A stretch of DNA of 34,761 nt from Paenibacillus cymbidii (GCF_004764705.1 NZ_SHLX01000057.1:1-34761); one strand, 5' to 3'; counted from the first letter of the stretch, positions 7,919 to 16,514 are shown. A program made the numbers and translations. The notes: generated by a model from the sequence alone, not told the origin.

Positions 7919-10273
7919 ATGAAAGCCGTCGGCGTCTACAAATCGCGCAAGTTCCTGTTTCGCATGCTGCTGTCGTTTTCCTTGCTGATCGTCGTCTGCC
8001 TGCTCGTCTTCTCCGGTGTGCTGTACACCTATTTCGAGCGCGACCAGCTGCGCATCCAGTACCAGGCCAACGAGAAGGTGCTGGCGCAGGTCGATCAGAA
8101 CATGAATTACCTGGAGCAAATGATCCGCGACGTTGCCGTGTCCGTCTTTTTCGACGACGATTTGTACGCGCTCCGCTACGGGGAGCTGCCGGAAGACATC
8201 GTGACCAAGATCCATCAACTGAACAAATTTTACACCAACTCCTCCTTTCTCCACTCCATCGTGTTCTACAACCCGCGGATGGACCGATTTTATGCCAATA
8301 CGACCGGCTCCGCGGAAATCGACAACGAAAATTTGTTCGCGAAGCTGCGCAATTATACCGACTTCAAGGCCGATATCGTCAAAATGAAGCTGACCCCTGT
8401 CTATTTCGACAATGCCAGGGGCAATGACGGAGCGACGCCGCTCTTCTTCACGTACGTCATGCACGACTCGCTCGACCGGTACAAGCGCGGCGACAGCATG
8501 CTGTTCGTCAACGTGAAGCCGGAGTGGATTCTGAACAACGTCCGGACCTCCGACAGCCGCGATTACAAAGTGTTCGTCATGAACGACGACGGGGCCGTCA
8601 TCATGAAGGACGCCGATGCCGACGATCAGATGGCGCTGGCGCAAAAAGTTTCCGCCAAGCTGTCCGGCGGCAGTCCCGGCGGCGGCTACAGCGTCGAATC
8701 GTTTGCCGGCGACCGGTATGTCGTTACGTCCAAAAAAGTCGCCAGCCTCGGCTGGAAAGTCGTGATCGTCCAGCCGCTGCGGAACATTCTCCTGACCGAC
8801 GACCATCTGAAATGGGTCATCGTCGCCGTCACCGCTACCTTCGCGCTGCTCGCCGTTACGTTGTCCGTGGCCATTTCGCGGCTGCTGTACAAACCGATCG
8901 GGGCGCTCACGCGGCAGATCAAGTTCCCGCAGGATATGCCGGAAGGGCATTGGCGGCAGCCGCAGGACGAGCTCGGCTACATTTCCTCGTACCAGCAATT
9001 TTTGACCGACCGGCTGACGGTGCTCGCGCAGGACCGCCAGGACAATAAAGCGATGACGCGAAACTACGTCGTCCGCCGTCTGCTGGTCGACAGCGGTTCG
9101 CTGAGCGAGGAAGAGCTCGCCCAGACGGCGGCGGCGCTGCAGCTTGACTTGTCCGGCGCCTTCCGCGTCATTCTGCTGCGCATCGACGACCTGCACCGGT
9201 TCAAGGAATCGCACAGCCAGGGCGAGCAGAAGCTGATCGCTTTTGCGCTGCTGAACATCGCGCAGGACGTGCTTTCGCAGCAATACGCATGCGAAACGAT
9301 CGACATGCGCGACGACCTGCTGGCCGTGCTGGTCGCTTGTCCGGCTGCGAGTGCGTCTTCGCCGCAAGCGAATGCAGCGGGCGAAGAGCGCGAAACGGCT
9401 GCGCTGATGCGGGAAGTCGCCCGCGTGGCGCAGCAGTATTACCAGGTCTCGTTCACCACCGCTATCAGCGGTGCCGCGCTGCGGTACGAGGCGATCACCG
9501 CCAGCTACAACGAAGCGCTGCAGCTGTTGCTGTACCGCTTCGTTCACGGCAGGGGCGCTTGCCTGACGCCGGCGGTCCTCGCGGAGATTCGCCCGACGCT
9601 GCCCTCCATTGCGGAGCACGAAAAGCGCATCCTTGACGCGCTGCGGCTCGGCGATGCCGCGGGCTTTGCGGAAGCGATGCGCGGCTACCGGCTTTATTTG
9701 GCGGACTATGCCTACGAACCGATCGTTTCGTCGGTTATGCACCTTATCCTGGCGCTCAACCAGGCTTGCAAGGAAATCAACTACAACCTGCTCCATCCGG
9801 TTGACGTTGCTTTCCTGTCGCCGGGCCTGCTCGAGCAGGAAACGCTGGACGACGCGTTCGAGGCGATCGCGGCCGTCGGCGAAACGTTCTTCGAGCAGCG
9901 CGATCAGGCGCGTTCGGACCGCAACGAAACGATCGTCTACAGCATCAAGGAAATTATCGGGCGGCACTATGCGGACCCGAATCTGAACGTGCAGCACATC
10001 GCCGCCATGCTGAAGATGTCCGCCGTGTACATCGGCAAAGTGTTCAAGACGGCCGAATTCATCTCGATCGTCGATTACATCAACGACGTGCGGCTCGTCA
10101 AGGCGCAGGAGCTGCTCCTGGGCAAAAATTTGACGGTCGCCGAAATTATGGAACGGGTCGGCTACAGCAACCATAGCTACTTCTTCCGGCTGTTCAAGAA
10201 GAAATACGGCACGACGCCCAAGGAATTCCGGATGACCGCCAGCATCCAGCATCACAAGAGCGGGCCGGGCTAG
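7919..10273 (+). CDS. Membrane-bound AraC-family sensor-regulator
   Basis: 784 aa. A membrane helix spans about 14-36, followed by a large extracellular sensor of about 260 residues, a second helix at about 299-320, a cytoplasmic linker, and a C-terminal AraC/XylS double helix-turn-helix at about 671-775 ('VQHIAAMLKMSAVYIGKVFK' and 'VAEIMERVGYSNHSYFFRLF'). This one-protein sense-and-activate layout, without a kinase, is the YesS-like type found beside Paenibacillus sugar importers. AAGGGAGG lies 5 bp upstream of ATG 7919. It closes the importer operon and most likely activates it, and perhaps the divergent DUF4838 gene, when the cognate sugar or binding protein is sensed outside. The target sites are not obvious to me in 4077-4354. 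Confidence 0.9.
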   Translation: MKAVGVYKSRKFLFRMLLSFSLLIVVCLLVFSGVLYTYFERDQLRIQYQANEKVLAQVDQNMNYLEQMIRDVAVSVFFDDDLYALRYGELPEDIVTKIHQLNKFYTNSSFLHSIVFYNPRMDRFYANTTGSAEIDNENLFAKLRNYTDFKADIVKMKLTPVYFDNARGNDGATPLFFTYVMHDSLDRYKRGDSMLFVNVKPEWILNNVRTSDSRDYKVFVMNDDGAVIMKDADADDQMALAQKVSAKLSGGSPGGGYSVESFAGDRYVVTSKKVASLGWKVVIVQPLRNILLTDDHLKWVIVAVTATFALLAVTLSVAISRLLYKPIGALTRQIKFPQDMPEGHWRQPQDELGYISSYQQFLTDRLTVLAQDRQDNKAMTRNYVVRRLLVDSGSLSEEELAQTAAALQLDLSGAFRVILLRIDDLHRFKESHSQGEQKLIAFALLNIAQDVLSQQYACETIDMRDDLLAVLVACPAASASSPQANAAGEERETAALMREVARVAQQYYQVSFTTAISGAALRYEAITASYNEALQLLLYRFVHGRGACLTPAVLAEIRPTLPSIAEHEKRILDALRLGDAAGFAEAMRGYRLYLADYAYEPIVSSVMHLILALNQACKEINYNLLHPVDVAFLSPGLLEQETLDDAFEAIAAVGETFFEQRDQARSDRNETIVYSIKEIIGRHYADPNLNVQHIAAMLKMSAVYIGKVFKTAEFISIVDYINDVRLVKAQELLLGKNLTVAEIMERVGYSNHSYFFRLFKKKYGTTPKEFRMTASIQHHKSGPG

Positions 10274-10317
10274 AGGGGGCTGGCTTTCCTGTGGCAGGCG
10301 GCGCGCTTTGGGCCAGC

Positions 10318-10554
10318 GCAGCGGCTGCCTCTCCGACTGCCGGCGCTCCCACGCAGCAATAGCTGCTTCTCCTCCTGTCGACGCGTCCCGCACCAGTGGC
10401 TGCTGCCCCTCTCGTCCCCTCGCCTCGCAACAGTAATTGCCTCTCCTCCCGTCGTCGCATTCCAGCACCAGTAATTACTTTTCCATCAGTCGGCGCTCCC
10501 ACGCTACTGTAACTGCCTCTCCTCCCGTCCCCGCGCCTCGCACCAGTAGCTGTC
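10318..10554. repeat. Degenerate 37-38 bp tandem repeat
   Basis: Seven units follow one another: 10318-10352 (35 bp), 10353-10389, 10390-10426, 10427-10464, 10465-10501, 10502-10539 and a 15-bp partial, 10540-10554. The shared pattern begins 'gcaccagtanctgcctctcc' and ends 'tcccgtcgncgc...'. Divergence is high but unit length is nearly constant. It follows the importer operon by about 45 bp. No frame across it looks coding. Confidence 0.8.
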
Positions 10555-10574
10555 TAATCTTTAAAGCAAAAATA

Positions 10575-10742
10575 CATTTAAATGATCTCATTTTTGTTTT
10601 TTTTCATGTTTAAACGCATTTTTACATTAAGATCAAGCGAAAAATTCAAAATAGGGGTTAGTCTCAGAAGATGAAGTGTATTTGTACACTTAAACGTTCG
10701 CAGACAGTCGGTTCGGCCATTTTTAAGTGCAAAAGTGCATTT
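10575..10742. repeat. AT-rich hairpins with TTAAGTGC motif, two at 51-bp pitch
   Basis: A perfect 7-bp stem with a 4-nt loop lies at 10674-10691 (aagtgta/tacactt). A second, with one G-T pair, lies 51 bp on at 10725-10742 (aagtgca/tgcattt). A 10-bp palindrome CATTTAAATG lies at 10575-10584 and a weaker hairpin at 10606-10627. Base composition is far more AT-rich than the surroundings. No coding frame is supported. The motif resembles the hairpins at 210-426. Confidence 0.5.
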
Positions 10743-10831
10743 AGCCGACAGTGGGGTCGTGAATCGCAGCAACAGCACGGCGAACTCATCTGCGCGAAAG
10801 CGTGACGGAAATGGAATACGGTCGAGTGGAG

Positions 10832-10891
10832 GCCCGGCGGCGGGTACCGCCGACCGGGCGGGAGGGAGCAGAGCCGCCCACAGGGGCGGCT
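10832..10891. other. Two GC-rich hairpins in a non-coding stretch
   Basis: GCCCGG pairs with CCGGGC around a ggcgg/cgcc core at 10832-10859, and AGCCGCCC pairs perfectly with GGGCGGCT at 10872-10891 with loop ACAG. Neither has a T-tract. Together with hairpin element copy B (10931-11120) they fill the end of the 867-bp gene-free interval 10274-11140. Confidence 0.5.
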
Positions 10892-10930
10892 ACAACAGTT
10901 CCCTGCTCACGAGCGAGGCCGCAACTTAGA

Positions 10931-11120
10931 AATAAGCCATGTTTTGTTGGCTATTTCGTCAATAATGGCATCCAACAACAAAATAGCCAGTGAAATCGCT
11001 GGCTATTTCGGAGAAAAGTTCTATATTAGCGTAGTTTGGCCCCAATAGCCAGTGTTTTCACTGGCTATTTTCGATGGAACGGCCCGCAAAGGGCAAATAG
11101 GCCATTTTTCATGGCCTATT
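10931..11120 (+). repeat. 190-bp four-hairpin element, copy B
   Basis: Hairpins lie at 10931-10955, 10982-11007, 11044-11069 and 11096-11120, the same offsets and total length as the other copies. Hairpin 2 pairs AGTG with CGCT through a G-T wobble; hairpin 4 has a perfect 10-bp stem. It lies between the convergent AraC gene (ends 10273) and the DHA2 transporter gene (ends 11141). Confidence 0.92.
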
Positions 11121-11140
11121 TCGCCTGCGTCGGCGCAACC

Positions 11141-12586
11141 TCAGCGCGAGCCGCCCGCGGAAGCGGCGGCCGCGGCTCCCGGCGACCCGCTGCGCTGCCG
11201 CAGCAGCAAGGTCAACGGCAGCGTCAACGCCACCAGCACAGTGCCGATGACGAAGATGTCGTGGATGCCGAGCGACAGCGGCGTCGCATGGCTGGTCGGC
11301 GCCGGCGCATGCTTCGCGTGGTCGGCCGTCCGCGAGGTGAGCAGCGTGCTGAAGATGCTGACCGACAGCGCCGCCGTTCCCTGGCGGATCCAGTTCAGCA
11401 GCGCCGACGCCTGGCCGGACAGCTGGCTCGGAACGGCCTTCATCGCCGTGTTGGTTACCGGCATGTTGCTGAGCGCGACGCCAATGTAGCGAACCGCGAT
11501 CCAGACGACGATGAACGTCGTGCTCGACACCAGGTTCAGCCGGCTGAGCATCCAGGTCGACGCGCACAGCAGCACGACGCCCGCCAGCACGAGGCGGAAC
11601 GGCCCCAGCTTGTCATACAGCTTGCCGACGACCGGGGCCAGCAGCGCCATCGCAATCGTGCCGGGCAGCATCACAAGCGCGGTATGCAGCGAAGACGACA
11701 TCAGCACATTCTGCATATAGACCGGAACGAGGAACGTGCCGGCATACAGCGAAATCGTAATCGTGCAATTGACGATCAGTCCGTAAGTGAAGCGCGACGT
11801 AGCGAACAAGCGCAGGTTGAGCAGCGGGTTGCTCACGCGCAGCGTGCGCAGCACGAAGTAAACGACAACAAGCACGCCGACCGCAGTCAGCGACAGCGTT
11901 TCCCACGAGGTCCAGCCCCAGTTGCTGCTTTCGCTGAACGCCGTCAGCAAGGACGCGGTGCCGACGATGACGGCGAGCAGGCCCGGAACGTCGAGCGTCA
12001 GTCCTTTGCCCAGCCGGTAGAACGGGATGTAGCGCAGCGCCACCGCAACGGCGATGACGCCGATCGGGACGCCCAGCGCAAACAGCGACTCCCAGCCGAA
12101 ATATTCCGTCAGCCAGCCGCCGATCGTCGGCCCGAAAGCCGGCGCCAGCATCGCCGACACGCTCCACAGCGAGACGCCGAACGATTGCCGTTCCTTCGGA
12201 ATGACCTGGTAGATGATCGTCAGTGTCGTCGGCATGATAATACCGCTGAACAAACCTTGCAGAATCCGGAACGCGATCAGCGATTCGATGTTCCAGGCCA
12301 GCATGCACAGGGCGGAAACGACGGTAAAACCGGCAAGCGCCCATACGTACAGCCGTTTGTAGCTGATCCGGTCGCCGATGAAGCCGATCACCGGCGCAAT
12401 GACGCCCATGGACAGCATGAAGCCGGACATCATCCACTGCACTGTCGCTATATCGGCATGAAAATCGTCCATGAACACCGGCAAGGCGACGTTGATCGTC
12501 GTCGAGCTCAGAATCGCCATGAAATTGCCGAAGAAGACGGCAAACATCACATGCCAGAACGGAGCCGTCGCCGTGTCTTTCTCCAT
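11141..12586 (-). CDS. DHA2-family (EmrB/QacA type) MFS drug efflux transporter
   Basis: 481 aa of alternating hydrophobic segments consistent with 14 membrane helices. Family marks are the N-terminal 'FMAILSSTTINVALPVF', the loop 2-3 motif 'GDRISYKRLYVW', and 'GPTIGGWLTEYFGWESLF' of motif C type. DHA2 proteins export hydrophobic drugs or lipophilic cations by proton antiport. ATG at 12586 follows GGGGGAAG. It lies 15 bp downstream of the merR-type gene in the same transcript, so it is almost certainly controlled by that regulator. The last residues ('SGSPGAAAAASAGGSR') form a short Ala/Gly/Ser tail. Its 3' end faces hairpin element copy B. Confidence 0.93.
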   Translation of the reverse strand: MEKDTATAPFWHVMFAVFFGNFMAILSSTTINVALPVFMDDFHADIATVQWMMSGFMLSMGVIAPVIGFIGDRISYKRLYVWALAGFTVVSALCMLAWNIESLIAFRILQGLFSGIIMPTTLTIIYQVIPKERQSFGVSLWSVSAMLAPAFGPTIGGWLTEYFGWESLFALGVPIGVIAVAVALRYIPFYRLGKGLTLDVPGLLAVIVGTASLLTAFSESSNWGWTSWETLSLTAVGVLVVVYFVLRTLRVSNPLLNLRLFATSRFTYGLIVNCTITISLYAGTFLVPVYMQNVLMSSSLHTALVMLPGTIAMALLAPVVGKLYDKLGPFRLVLAGVVLLCASTWMLSRLNLVSSTTFIVVWIAVRYIGVALSNMPVTNTAMKAVPSQLSGQASALLNWIRQGTAALSVSIFSTLLTSRTADHAKHAPAPTSHATPLSLGIHDIFVIGTVLVALTLPLTLLLRQRSGSPGAAAAASAGGSR

Positions 12587-12601
12587 CGGTCTTCCCCCGT
12601 T

Positions 12602-13027
12602 CTACTCCGCGTATTTCCGCTTCGCTTCCTCCACCCGCTGCAGCAACTGCCGCAGCTCCGTCTGGAAGGCGGCCATACGGTTCATTTTCGCATCGATCAT
12701 GCCTATTTCCGTATGCAGCAGCTTCTCCATCTCATCCAGGTTGCGGCTGCGTACCGCGCGGTCCTCCGACGATTTGGCCGCCGTGCGCAGCTCGTTCAGC
12801 TGCCCGTTCATCCGCAGAAACTCCTGCAGGTCCTGCAGCGAGTAGCCCAGCACTTCCTTGGCGAGCACGATGTTCTTCAGTTTGGTAATGTCCGCTTCCG
12901 TATAGATGCGGATGCCGCCCTCCGTCCGGTCCGGGTTGTCTATCAGCCCGATCTCCTCGTAATAGCGGATCGTGCGCTTCGTCAAGCCGGTTTGTGCGGC
13001 GGCCTCTTCAATTTTGTATCCGTTCAA
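12602..13027 (-). CDS. MerR-family transcriptional regulator of the efflux gene
   Basis: 141 aa starting at TTG 13027, which AAGGAGG precedes at about 7 bp. The ATG at 13051 lies before that ribosome site and is rejected. The N-terminal winged helix reads 'AAAQTGLTKRTIRYYEEIGL' followed by 'GGIRIYTEADITKLKNIV', classic MerR. A long coiled-coil dimerisation helix follows ('SLQDLQEFLRMNGQ' to the end), and there is no cysteine set for a metal, so it is a multidrug-type (BmrR/TipA-like) sensor with little or no effector domain. It is first in the operon with the DHA2 transporter. Its own promoter contains an imperfect dyad within the spacer, which suggests autoregulation. Confidence 0.9.
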   Translation of the reverse strand: MNGYKIEEAAAQTGLTKRTIRYYEEIGLIDNPDRTEGGIRIYTEADITKLKNIVLAKEVLGYSLQDLQEFLRMNGQLNELRTAAKSSEDRAVRSRNLDEMEKLLHTEIGMIDAKMNRMAAFQTELRQLLQRVEEAKRKYAE

Positions 13028-13079
13028 CCGATATCCTCCTTCGGCAAGCAAGCGTCAACTTCATTCTGCAGCATGGAAA

Positions 13080-13108
13080 ATGGTAACACTCATTTACGTT
13101 AACGTCAA
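13080..13108 (-). promoter_or_regulatory. Promoter and dyad for the merR-DHA2 operon
   Basis: On the minus strand TTGACG (13108-13103) and TACCAT (13085-13080) are 17 bp apart. The spacer holds an imperfect inverted repeat, GTAACAC and CGTTAAC, separated by 7 bp (13083-13103). MerR regulators bind dyads in exactly this place. The spacer is normal in length, not the 19-20 bp of twisted MerR promoters, so simple repression is possible. Confidence 0.5.
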
Positions 13109-13207
13109 CGGATAGATAATTGGGGGTTGTCTTCGCCGTCTTGGCCGTCCGCGCAAAAGAATGCTAAAATCAGGGAAGACTACGGTTACGAAAGGAGCTG
13201 TCGGCCG

Positions 13208-14575
13208 ATGAGTTACGCCGATTATTTTGCCGCCCGCCGCGAGGAGCAGTTGGGCGAGCTTAAGGAATGGCTGGCCATTCCGAGCATCTCGGCGCTGTCC
13301 GCGCACAAGCCGGATATCGCCGCCGCCGCCCGCTGGCTGGCCGATTCGCTGACGCGCGCCGGCATGGAGCACGTGGCGATTCGCGAAACGAACGGGAACC
13401 CGATCGTGTACGCCGATCACCTGCACGCGCCAGGCAAGCCAACGTTGCTGATTTACGGCCACTACGACGTGCAGCCGGTCGACCCGCTGCACCTGTGGTC
13501 GTCGCCGCCGTTCGAGCCGGCCGTGCGCGACGGCAAGCTGTACGCGCGCGGCGCGACCGACGACAAGGGACAGCTGTTCCTTCACGTCAAAGCCGTGGAA
13601 GCGCTGCTGCAGGAAGACCGCCGACTGCCGGTCAATATCAAGTTCTGCATCGAAGGCGAAGAAGAAATTTCCGGCAAAAGCTTGCCCGAATTCCTCGTCG
13701 CGAATCAAGAGCTGCTCGCCGCGGACGCGGTCGTTATTTCGGATTCGTCGCTGCTGGAGAAAGGCAAACCGTCGATCTGCACCGGGCTGCGCGGGCTCTG
13801 CTCGCTGGAGGTAACCGTTGCGACGGCGAAGACCGACCTGCACTCCGGCCTGTACGGCGGCGCTGTGCCGAACTCGCTGCACGCGCTTGTGGAGCTGCTC
13901 GCTTCGCTTCACGACGAACAAGGCCGCGTGGCGGTGGAAGGCTTTTACGAAGGCGTGCCCGAACTATCGGAACTGGAGAAAGCCGATCTTGCCAGCTATA
14001 ATCCGGACGAGCGCCAGCTCGCCGCCGATCTTGGGCTGGACGCGCTGTACGGCGAAGCCGGCTTCTCGTTCACCGAGCGCACCGGCGCCCGGCCGACGCT
14101 GGAGTTGAACGGCGTCTATGGCGGGTTCCAGGGGGAAGGCACGAAGACCGTCATTCCAAAGGAAGCGCACGCCAAAATCACGTGCCGCCTGGTCGGCACG
14201 CAAGACCCGCAGAAAACGCTGGACCGGGTCGAGGCGCACTTGCGGAAGCACTTGCCGACGGGAGCGAAGCTGACCGTCAAGCAAGGCGAGCGGGCGCTCG
14301 CATTCAGCTGCGACCCGACGCATCCGCTGCTTCAGTTGGCCGCGGACGCTTATGCGGACGTCTACGGCACGCGCGCCGTTTTCACCAAGGACGGCGGCTC
14401 GATCCCCGTCGTGGCGACGTTCGCCAGCGTGCTTGCCGCTCCCGTCGTGATGATGGGCTTCGGCCTGCCGGACGAAAACCTGCACGCCCCGGACGAGCAC
14501 CTGAACCTGGACAATTTTGACAAGGGGTTGCTGACGATCGTCCGCTACTTGCAGAAGGCCGGGCAAGGCGCCTGA
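13208..14575 (+). CDS. M20-family dipeptidase (CNDP/ArgE-DapE superfamily)
   Basis: 455 aa metallopeptidase. Zinc ligands fit the family: 'YGHYDVQPVDP' supplies His85 and the assisting Asp87; 'RGATDDKGQ' gives the bridging Asp118 or Asp119; 'EGEEEISGKS' gives the general base/ligand Glu pair near 151-152; and 'PDENLHAPDEHL' near the C-terminus gives the last His. The internal lid or dimerisation domain covers about 190-330. The full length and the CNDP-like motifs suggest hydrolysis of dipeptides or N-acyl amino acids in the cytoplasm. ATG 13208 follows AAAGGAG (13191-13197); the longer frame from 13127 lacks a site. It is a single gene ending at a clear intrinsic terminator. Confidence 0.92.
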   Translation: MSYADYFAARREEQLGELKEWLAIPSISALSAHKPDIAAAARWLADSLTRAGMEHVAIRETNGNPIVYADHLHAPGKPTLLIYGHYDVQPVDPLHLWSSPPFEPAVRDGKLYARGATDDKGQLFLHVKAVEALLQEDRRLPVNIKFCIEGEEEISGKSLPEFLVANQELLAADAVVISDSSLLEKGKPSICTGLRGLCSLEVTVATAKTDLHSGLYGGAVPNSLHALVELLASLHDEQGRVAVEGFYEGVPELSELEKADLASYNPDERQLAADLGLDALYGEAGFSFTERTGARPTLELNGVYGGFQGEGTKTVIPKEAHAKITCRLVGTQDPQKTLDRVEAHLRKHLPTGAKLTVKQGERALAFSCDPTHPLLQLAADAYADVYGTRAVFTKDGGSIPVVATFASVLAAPVVMMGFGLPDENLHAPDEHLNLDNFDKGLLTIVRYLQKAGQGA

Positions 14576-14595
14576 ACCGCCGGCAACACGATAAT

Positions 14596-14645
14596 GCAAA
14601 AAGCTGCCTCCGGCCCTTGATTGGGTCTGCGGGGCAGCTTTTTGC
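14596..14645. terminator. Bidirectional intrinsic terminator
   Basis: GCAAAAAGCTGCC and GGCAGCTTTTTGC form a long stem with A and T tracts on both sides, so it works for the M20 gene from the left and the SRPBCC gene from the right. It is an ordinary convergent-gene terminator and contrasts with the 190-bp elements used at four other convergent junctions. Confidence 0.9.
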
Positions 14646-14662
14646 CGTACGGCTGAGCGGAA

Positions 14663-15166
14663 TTATTGCTGCAGGAACTCTTCCAGACGATCCCACGTTT
14701 CGGTGATGCCTTGCTCCATGCCCATTGCGACCACTTGGCGCAGCGCTTCTTCCGACTCGTAAGCGGCCTTGCTCACGAGCTTCGTTTTGCCTTCGAACGG
14801 CAAGAACTCCATGACGATATCCGACGAGGGCATTCCTTCCGCTTCATTGCCTTCCGCATCCGAGAAATAGTCGACATAGGCGATTTTCTCCCCGTGAACG
14901 ATTTCTCCATAGATGGCTTTCCCCCACGATTCCATACCGAAGAAGTCGCCCTGATTCTCGTCGACGCACTTCATGCAATAATGCCACACGCCGCCCGGGC
15001 GAAAATCGATGTTGCACACCGGCAGCGTCCAGCCGCGCGGTCCCCACCAGTGTTTCAGGTGCTCCGCATCGGAGAATGCCCGGAACACCAGCTCCGGCGG
15101 GGCATTGAACACACGCTCCAGCACCAGCACGTTGCCTTCCACTTTCGTCACCATTTTGTTCGTCAT
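14663..15166 (-). CDS. SRPBCC / AHSA1-family protein
   Basis: 167 aa. It is a START-like helix-grip fold of the activator-of-Hsp90 (AHSA1) / YndB type: 'VFNAPPELVFRAFSDAEHLKHWWGP' near the N-terminus, split here by its conserved 'HWWGP', then 'FRPGGVWHYCM' and a long C-terminal helix ending 'WDRLEEFLQQ'. ATG 15166 is chosen because GAGAGG lies 9 bp upstream; the ATG at 15175 abuts that site. These proteins bind small hydrophobic ligands, and the ligand here is unknown. It is co-transcribed 20 bp after an ArsR regulator, a very common pairing in Firmicutes and actinobacteria. Confidence 0.9.
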   Translation of the reverse strand: MTNKMVTKVEGNVLVLERVFNAPPELVFRAFSDAEHLKHWWGPRGWTLPVCNIDFRPGGVWHYCMKCVDENQGDFFGMESWGKAIYGEIVHGEKIAYVDYFSDAEGNEAEGMPSSDIVMEFLPFEGKTKLVSKAAYESEEALRQVVAMGMEQGITETWDRLEEFLQQ

Positions 15167-15186
15167 CGTCCTCATCCTCTCAAATG

Positions 15187-15519
15187 TTAAGTTTCCGTTT
15201 GTCGCGGATTTTTGCGCAAGCGCTGCAAATAGCTTTCCAAAGCAGTGAAGCGTTCATCCCATACGCCCCGGTACGATTCCAGCCATTCGTCCAGCCGTTG
15301 AAACGGCTCCAGCCGGAGCTTGTAATGGCGGCGGTTGCGGGCGGCCTGCACTTCGACCAGGCCCGAATCGAGCAGCACCCGAAGGTGTTTCGACGCTTGA
15401 GGCTGCCTGAGCCCAAGCTGTTCCGCGATCTCTCCTACCGTGAGCGGTCCGTCGCGCAGCAGTTCGACAATGCGCAGCCGGTTCGGCTCCGATAAAGCGC
15501 TGAAGGTGGAGATGTCCAT
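15187..15519 (-). CDS. ArsR-family transcriptional repressor
   Basis: 110 aa winged helix. 'LSEPNRLRIVELLRDGPLTV' leads into the DNA-reading helix 'LGLRQPQASKHLRVLLDSGL', and the wing is 'VEVQAARNRRHYKLR'. It has no cysteine metal site, so it belongs to the non-metal ArsR branch usually found with SRPBCC genes. ATG 15519 follows AAAGGAG; the ATG at 15585 is farther upstream without a site. It probably represses its own promoter through the perfect inverted repeat at 15593-15612 and may also affect the divergent SDR gene. Confidence 0.92.
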   Translation of the reverse strand: MDISTFSALSEPNRLRIVELLRDGPLTVGEIAEQLGLRQPQASKHLRVLLDSGLVEVQAARNRRHYKLRLEPFQRLDEWLESYRGVWDERFTALESYLQRLRKNPRQTET

Positions 15520-15575
15520 TGGCGTTTGCTCCTTTGACCACCCCGTTTGATCGTCATTCTTCGTTTCATGATTGA

Positions 15576-15612
15576 AGTATACCACAACGGGAATATTCCT
15601 GTAAAGGAATAT
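15576..15612 (-). promoter_or_regulatory. arsR promoter with overlapping operator
   Basis: On the minus strand TTTACA (15605-15600) and TATACT (15581-15576) are 18 bp apart. A perfect inverted repeat ATATTCC (15593-15599) / GGAATAT (15606-15612) brackets the -35 hexamer, which forms its 6-bp centre. This is a textbook autorepression layout. The same repeat lies about 45 bp upstream of the SDR gene -10 (TACAAT, 15657-15662), so it may act both ways. Confidence 0.7.
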
Positions 15613-15701
15613 TTACATCGTTCCGATCCTACTTTCTTCCGAGCCGCGGTTTCCTTTACAATGAAGCTGTTGCAATCGACTTTTTCGGGAGGTGCACTTG
15701 T

Positions 15702-16442
15702 TTGGATCTGCATGGCAAAATAGCGCTTGTCACCGGCGGCGGCACCGGCATCGGCCGGGCGACCTCGCTGGCGCTGGCCAAGCGGGGCGCCGTCGTGGCG
15801 GTGAACTACTCCCGCTCCAGGGAAGACGCGGAAGAAACGGTTCGGCTGATCGCAAACGATGGCGGACGGGCGATCGCGATCCAGGCGGACGTATCGCAGG
15901 ACGAGCAAGTCAGACGGATGGCGGAAGCCGTTGCCGGCCATTTCGGCGCCATCCATCTGCTGGTGAACAACGCCAGCACGACGCGGCACATCCCGCTTGA
16001 CGATCTGGAAGCGGCGACGGATGACGTGTGGGATGAGTTGTTCGACGTGAACGTGAAAGGGATGTTCCACTGCGCCCGCGCCGTGGCTCCCTTCATGAAG
16101 GAGAGCCGGCAAGGCGCGATCGTCAACATCGGCAGCATCGCCGGGCAAACGGGCCTTGGCTCGTCCCTGCCGTACGCGGTATCCAAATCGGCCGTACACG
16201 GGCTGACCTTGTCGCTCGCCCGGGCGCTGGCGCCGCACATCCGGGTCAACGCCGTACTGCCCGGAGCGGTGGCGACCCGCTGGTGGGCCGGCCGCGAAGA
16301 GCAAATGAACAGGCTGGTTCCCCGTCTCCTGCTGAAGCAGATCGCCACGCCGGACGATATCGCCCAGCTCATCTGCGCCGCGCTGGAGCAGGAAGCGATG
16401 ACGGGGCAGCTGATCACAGTGGACAGCGGGCAAACGATGTAG
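15702..16442 (+). CDS. Short-chain dehydrogenase/reductase (FabG-like)
   Basis: 246 aa classical SDR. The NAD(P) motif is TGGGTGIG (11-18), followed by NNAS (89-92) and Asn117, with catalytic Ser145, Tyr158 and Lys162 in 'PYAVSKSAV'. The closing 'AVLPGAVATRWW' and 'GQLITVDSGQTM' are normal for the family. Basic residues after the second strand ('NYSRSRED') favour NADPH. The start is TTG 15702, placed 9 bp after GGGAGG, and there is no in-frame ATG near it. It is divergent from arsR, and its 3' end faces hairpin element copy C. The substrate cannot be told; it resembles 3-oxoacyl reductases but is not in a fatty-acid cluster. Confidence 0.92.
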   Translation: MDLHGKIALVTGGGTGIGRATSLALAKRGAVVAVNYSRSREDAEETVRLIANDGGRAIAIQADVSQDEQVRRMAEAVAGHFGAIHLLVNNASTTRHIPLDDLEAATDDVWDELFDVNVKGMFHCARAVAPFMKESRQGAIVNIGSIAGQTGLGSSLPYAVSKSAVHGLTLSLARALAPHIRVNAVLPGAVATRWWAGREEQMNRLVPRLLLKQIATPDDIAQLICAALEQEAMTGQLITVDSGQTM

Positions 16443-16514
16443 TCCGCGCCGGCCAACCATCGCGCGCGTCAAGAGCCGCCGGGCGAATCGCCCGGTGGCC
16501 TTCCCCTTGCGGCA

